This document shows positions 14,046-16,329 of a stretch of DNA of 16,329 nucleotides, in pieces. The DNA is taken from positions 1 to 16,329 of the forward strand of contig JAHIYL010000304.1 of assembly GCA_018815145.1 (NCBI GenBank), given 5' to 3'. How positions within the stretch are numbered: the stretch's first letter is position 1; each line of letters begins with the position of its first letter. Source of the DNA: Nanobdellota archaeon (lineage in GTDB: Archaea; Nanobdellota; Nanobdellia; Woesearchaeales; GW2011-AR15). The notes beneath the pieces were generated by a model, which did no database searches, was not told the DNA's origin, and worked only from the letters and a program-made list of their open reading frames with translations. The translations under genes and the position numbers were made by a program.

Positions 14046-15827
14046 TTACTCTTTTTGATTTTTTGTCAGGTCCACCTTGATATGAAGCTCCTTAAGCTGT
14101 CTTTCTGTTATCTCTGCAGGACTGCCGTCCATAGGGCACTGTGCATTCTTATTTTTAGGAAAGGCAATCACTTCTCTTATATCATTGTATCCGCACATTA
14201 GGGCAACAATCCTGTCAAATCCAATGCCTACTCCTCCGTGCGGCGGAGCACCATACCTGAATGCTTCCAAAAGAAAACCGAATCTTTTTTCAGCCTCTTC
14301 TTTTGGAAAACCAACAATCTTCATGACCCTTTCCTGTATCTCAGGCACATTGATCCTAATGGAACCTGAACAGAGCTCAACTCCATTGAGTGTCAGATCA
14401 TACTGGTTGCAGAATACATTTCCTGTGTCTGATTCAAGTTTTTCCAAGTCTTCTTTTTTTGGAGAGCAGAACATATGGTGCATTGCATCCCATTTATTTT
14501 CTTCCTCATTCCATTCAAAAAGCGGAAAATCAATTATCCATGCAAATTTCCACTGCCCCTCAGGTATCAATCCAAGCTTATTGCCTAGAGCAAGCCGGAC
14601 CTGGCCAAGTGATTTTGATGCTGTCTCAGCATCGCTGTCTGCTATAAAAAGCAGGGTATCTCCATTTTTTGCTTCGGTTTTTTCAAAGAGTTCCCTGACA
14701 AGTGATTCATCAAAGAACTTGGTGATTGATCCTTCTGCACCTCCGCCGGACACCTTGAGCCAGGACATGCCTTTTGCCTTGTGGGTCTTTGCAGTCTCTG
14801 CCAACCTGTCCAATTCCTTTCTTGATAATTTCTCAGCAGAATCCGTGACTTTCAGGCATTTGACTTTTCCGCCTTCTGCAATGATTGTCTTGTAAACCTG
14901 GAATTCTGTATTTTTCATTATATCAGATACGTCGCACATCTCTAGCCCGAATCTCAGATCCGGCTTGTCTGAACCATATTTTTCAATTGCATCACTGTAG
15001 CTCAGTTTTACAAATGGTGTCTTCAGTTCAACACCAATGACTTCTTTCCACATGGCTTTCATCAACCCTTCAACAACTTCAAAAACATCTTCTCTTTCAA
15101 CAAAACTCATCTCAAGATCAATCTGAGTATGTTCCGGCTGCCTGTCTGCCCGTAGATCCTCGTCCCTGAGACATCTTGCAAGCTGAAAATATCTGTCAAA
15201 ACCAGATACCATCAGTATCTGTTTGTAAAGCTGCGGTGATTGAGGAAGTGCATAGAATTCACCGGGATTCACTCTTGAAGGTACAACATAGTCTCGTGCT
15301 CCTTCAGGTGTAGATTTCATAAGCATTGGTGTCTCGATATGCAAAAATTTCTGTGAATCAAGATAATTGAGCGCTGCCTTGAATGCACTGTGCCTCATGG
15401 AAAGGTTCTTTTGCATCTCAGGCCTTCTAAGATCAAGATATCTGTATTTCAGCCTTGTCTCTTCAGTGACATTGCTCTTTCCGTCAATATCCATTGGAAG
15501 TGGTTCAGATTTGTTCAGTATGACAAGTTCATCAGCCAAAATTTCAATCTCCCCGGTCGGCATAGCCTTGTTCTTCAGTTCCTGGCCTCTGCTCCTGACA
15601 GCACCTGTTATCTGGATGACATCCTCCCGTTTCAAAGATTTTGCCAATTCAAATATTTTGCTTTTGTGTTCAGGATCAAAAATTGCCTGGGTCAATCCAT
15701 ATCTGTCCCTGACATCAACAAATATCAGTCCTCCGAGATTCCTCTGCGAGTTGCACCAGCCTGCAATAGTCACTTTTTTATCAATATGATTGGAACGAAG
15801 TTCTCCGCATGTATGTGTTCTTAGCAT
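14046..15827 (-). CDS. aspS: Aspartyl-tRNA synthetase, bacterial type with GAD domain
   Basis: Charges tRNA-Asp with aspartate. The 593 residues match the bacterial AspRS plan, whereas archaeal AspRS is about 430 residues. An N-terminal OB-fold anticodon-binding domain (1-105) is followed by class II motif 1 around ETPMLMKSTPEGARDY (165-180), the FYALPQSPQLYKQ loop (191-203), motif 2 LRDEDLRADRQPEHTQID (220-237), an inserted GAD-type domain (about 290-420), and motif 3 GAPPHGGVGIGFDRI (526-540). In NLGGLIF, the position occupied by His in non-discriminating bacterial enzymes is Leu, which from memory favours a discriminating enzyme. GGTGAT at 15831-15836, three bases before the ATG at 15827, confirms the start. 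A 70-aa membrane protein follows after 42 bp. A bacterial-type enzyme amid archaeal signals suggests horizontal transfer. Confidence 0.96.
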   Translation of the reverse strand: MLRTHTCGELRSNHIDKKVTIAGWCNSQRNLGGLIFVDVRDRYGLTQAIFDPEHKSKIFELAKSLKREDVIQITGAVRSRGQELKNKAMPTGEIEILADELVILNKSEPLPMDIDGKSNVTEETRLKYRYLDLRRPEMQKNLSMRHSAFKAALNYLDSQKFLHIETPMLMKSTPEGARDYVVPSRVNPGEFYALPQSPQLYKQILMVSGFDRYFQLARCLRDEDLRADRQPEHTQIDLEMSFVEREDVFEVVEGLMKAMWKEVIGVELKTPFVKLSYSDAIEKYGSDKPDLRFGLEMCDVSDIMKNTEFQVYKTIIAEGGKVKCLKVTDSAEKLSRKELDRLAETAKTHKAKGMSWLKVSGGGAEGSITKFFDESLVRELFEKTEAKNGDTLLFIADSDAETASKSLGQVRLALGNKLGLIPEGQWKFAWIIDFPLFEWNEEENKWDAMHHMFCSPKKEDLEKLESDTGNVFCNQYDLTLNGVELCSGSIRINVPEIQERVMKIVGFPKEEAEKRFGFLLEAFRYGAPPHGGVGIGFDRIVALMCGYNDIREVIAFPKNKNAQCPMDGSPAEITERQLKELHIKVDLTKNQKE

Positions 15828-15888
15828 CTTATCACCTTAATTATAATATATCTGTCTCTTAAGTAATCCAAGATAGTAATTAAATCAC

Positions 15889-15898
15889 ATATTTAAAA
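15889..15898 (-). promoter_or_regulatory. Possible TATA-type promoter of aspS
   Basis: TTTTAAATAT on the minus strand is centred 67 bp upstream of the AspRS ATG. It predicts transcription from about 15868 and a leader of about 40 nt ending in GGTGAT. Other AT-rich boxes in the same gap are possible, so the choice is tentative. Confidence 0.35.
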
Positions 15899-15935
15899 GT
15901 AATTGGAAAAAGAGAATAAAAAACATATTAACCCT

Positions 15936-15955
15936 AAAAAAAAAAGAAAAAGAAA
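15936..15955 (-). terminator. Strong T-rich terminator after the secreted-peptide gene
   Basis: The minus strand carries T3, C, T5, C, T10 in succession, ending about 30 bases beyond the TAA stop of the secreted peptide. It is the longest T-tract in the window and fits an efficient archaeal terminator, implying the short transcript is expressed well and ends here. Confidence 0.6.
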
Positions 15956-15964
15956 TGACGTATT

Positions 15965-16189
15965 TTAGAAACATGACCCGTCTGGTATACCATCACCTGC
16001 ACAAAGTGAGGGGCCTGGACTGTCTGCAGTGGGTTCCCCGTTCTGAAAGGGATCATCCAATCCTGAACCATCCGGAATTCCATCACCAGAATTTGGTGCA
16101 GGACCTATCTGCATACTAGCCAATGCACTAGTGGAAAAAGCAAGTATTGCCAAAACTAACATCACACCAACCACATATTTTTTTTTCAT
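15965..16189 (-). CDS. 74-residue secreted peptide with duplicated GDGIPDGS motif
   Basis: Residues 1-24 form a classical Sec signal peptide: lysines 2-4, a hydrophobic core, and ALA before a predicted cut near Ala24. The remaining 50 residues are low-complexity, rich in Gly, Pro, Asp and Ser, with GDGIPDGS at 35-42 and again at 65-72, and no basic residues. The second copy continues into CF and, with Cys63, gives the only two cysteines (63 and 73), which could form one disulfide around the repeat. The Asp/Gly spacing loosely recalls calcium-binding DxDG loops; that is inference. GAGGT at 16195-16199 supports the ATG at 16189. An acidic ORF ends 17 bp upstream on the same strand and a strong T-rich terminator follows. 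I cannot assign a function: structural, signalling, toxin-like or precursor peptide are all open. Confidence 0.65.
   Translation of the reverse strand: MKKKYVVGVMLVLAILAFSTSALASMQIGPAPNSGDGIPDGSGLDDPFQNGEPTADSPGPSLCAGDGIPDGSCF
15974..15997 (-). repeat. Second copy of the GDGIPDGS coding repeat
   Basis: Encodes the second GDGIPDGS (residues 65-72) of the secreted peptide. It shares the amino-acid motif with 16064-16087 but differs at several third codon positions, which suggests the protein motif is selected rather than freshly duplicated. Confidence 0.6.
16064..16087 (-). repeat. First copy of the GDGIPDGS coding repeat
   Basis: Encodes GDGIPDGS at residues 35-42 of the secreted peptide, preceded by APNS and followed by GLDD. 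Its partner copy is at 15974-15997. Confidence 0.6.
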
Positions 16190-16206
16190 TTTTTACCTCA
16201 TTTTTA

Positions 16207-16329
16207 TTATATCATCTCTCCAATCTCGACAAAATCATCATCTGCCAAAAGACTGTCATCGACATAAGTATTCAATGCTGCATCTTCCGCAGGAGTGTCT
16301 TGATGAACTTCGTTATCTGCTGTCCCCAT
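16207..16329 (-). CDS. C-terminal end of an acidic ORF, cut by the window edge
   Basis: The minus strand from the last base of the window is open for 40 codons ending in TAA at 16207. It begins MGTADNEVHQDTPAEDAA and ends DDDFVEIGEMI. Twelve of 40 residues are Asp or Glu and there is no Lys or Arg. The ATG at the very edge may be an internal methionine of a longer gene or the true start of a small acidic protein; this cannot be decided here. The stop is 17 bp before the secreted-peptide start, and that gap contains the peptide's GAGGT site, so the two are probably co-transcribed. No family recognised. Confidence 0.5.
   Translation of the reverse strand: MGTADNEVHQDTPAEDAALNTYVDDSLLADDDFVEIGEMI

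Overview
The window is AT-rich archaeal DNA, most likely from a small-genome DPANN lineage of the Woesearchaeota/Pacearchaeota kind; the lineage is an inference from gene style, not proven. Archaeal signs: an ArlJ/FlaJ-type pilus platform protein; TATA-type boxes (TTTAAATA, TTATATAT) about 25 bp before likely transcript starts; T-run terminators; GGTGAT/GAGGTG ribosome binding sites matching an archaeal 16S 3' end; and a tRNA gene with an intron bounded by bulge-helix-bulge splice sites. Two genes look bacterial (a 593-residue AspRS with a GAD domain and an E. coli PpiB-like cyclophilin), which suggests transfer.

Layout, left to right. Plus strand: an ArlJ/TadC-like membrane protein (21-2279); a small gene with a LAGLIDADG-endonuclease-like C-terminal segment (2400-2705) whose last codons lie antisense to tRNA-Phe(GAA) on the minus strand (2659-2766, 34-nt D-loop intron at 2712-2745); a CBS-less IMP dehydrogenase-like enzyme (2924-4318); and a divergent fold-type II PLP enzyme (4389-5576). 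Minus strand, read right to left: a 1381-residue beta-propeller lipoprotein (11497-7352), a YcdX-like PHP phosphatase (7290-6580), a cyclophilin (6568 or 6424 to 5927) and a small DUF2584-like protein (5906-5598). Also minus: Hsp20 (11924-11565). Plus: an HExxH lipoprotein (12111-13763). Minus again: AspRS (15827-14046) followed by a 70-residue membrane protein (14003-13791). At the right edge, also minus, the tail of an acidic ORF (16329-16207) is followed by a 74-residue secreted peptide with a duplicated GDGIPDGS motif (16189-15965).

The genes do not form one pathway. They mix housekeeping (AspRS, tRNA-Phe, Hsp20, cyclophilin, IMPDH-like) with cell-surface functions (pilus platform, two lipoproteins, secreted peptide). 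Likely co-transcribed sets are PHP phosphatase-cyclophilin-DUF, AspRS-small membrane protein, and acidic ORF-secreted peptide. Starts fall into two classes: apparently leaderless (PLP enzyme, PHP phosphatase, both lipoproteins) and Shine-Dalgarno-led (IMPDH-like, Hsp20, AspRS, 70-aa protein, secreted peptide, LAGLIDADG-like ORF). The most unusual spot is 2340-2810, where a LAGLIDADG-like gene runs head-on into a D-loop-intron tRNA. No gap between genes exceeds 300 bases; the longest (2767-2923, 11937-12110, 15837-15964) hold only promoters, terminators and AT-rich sequence as far as I can see. I see no rRNA, CRISPR array or insertion sequence.
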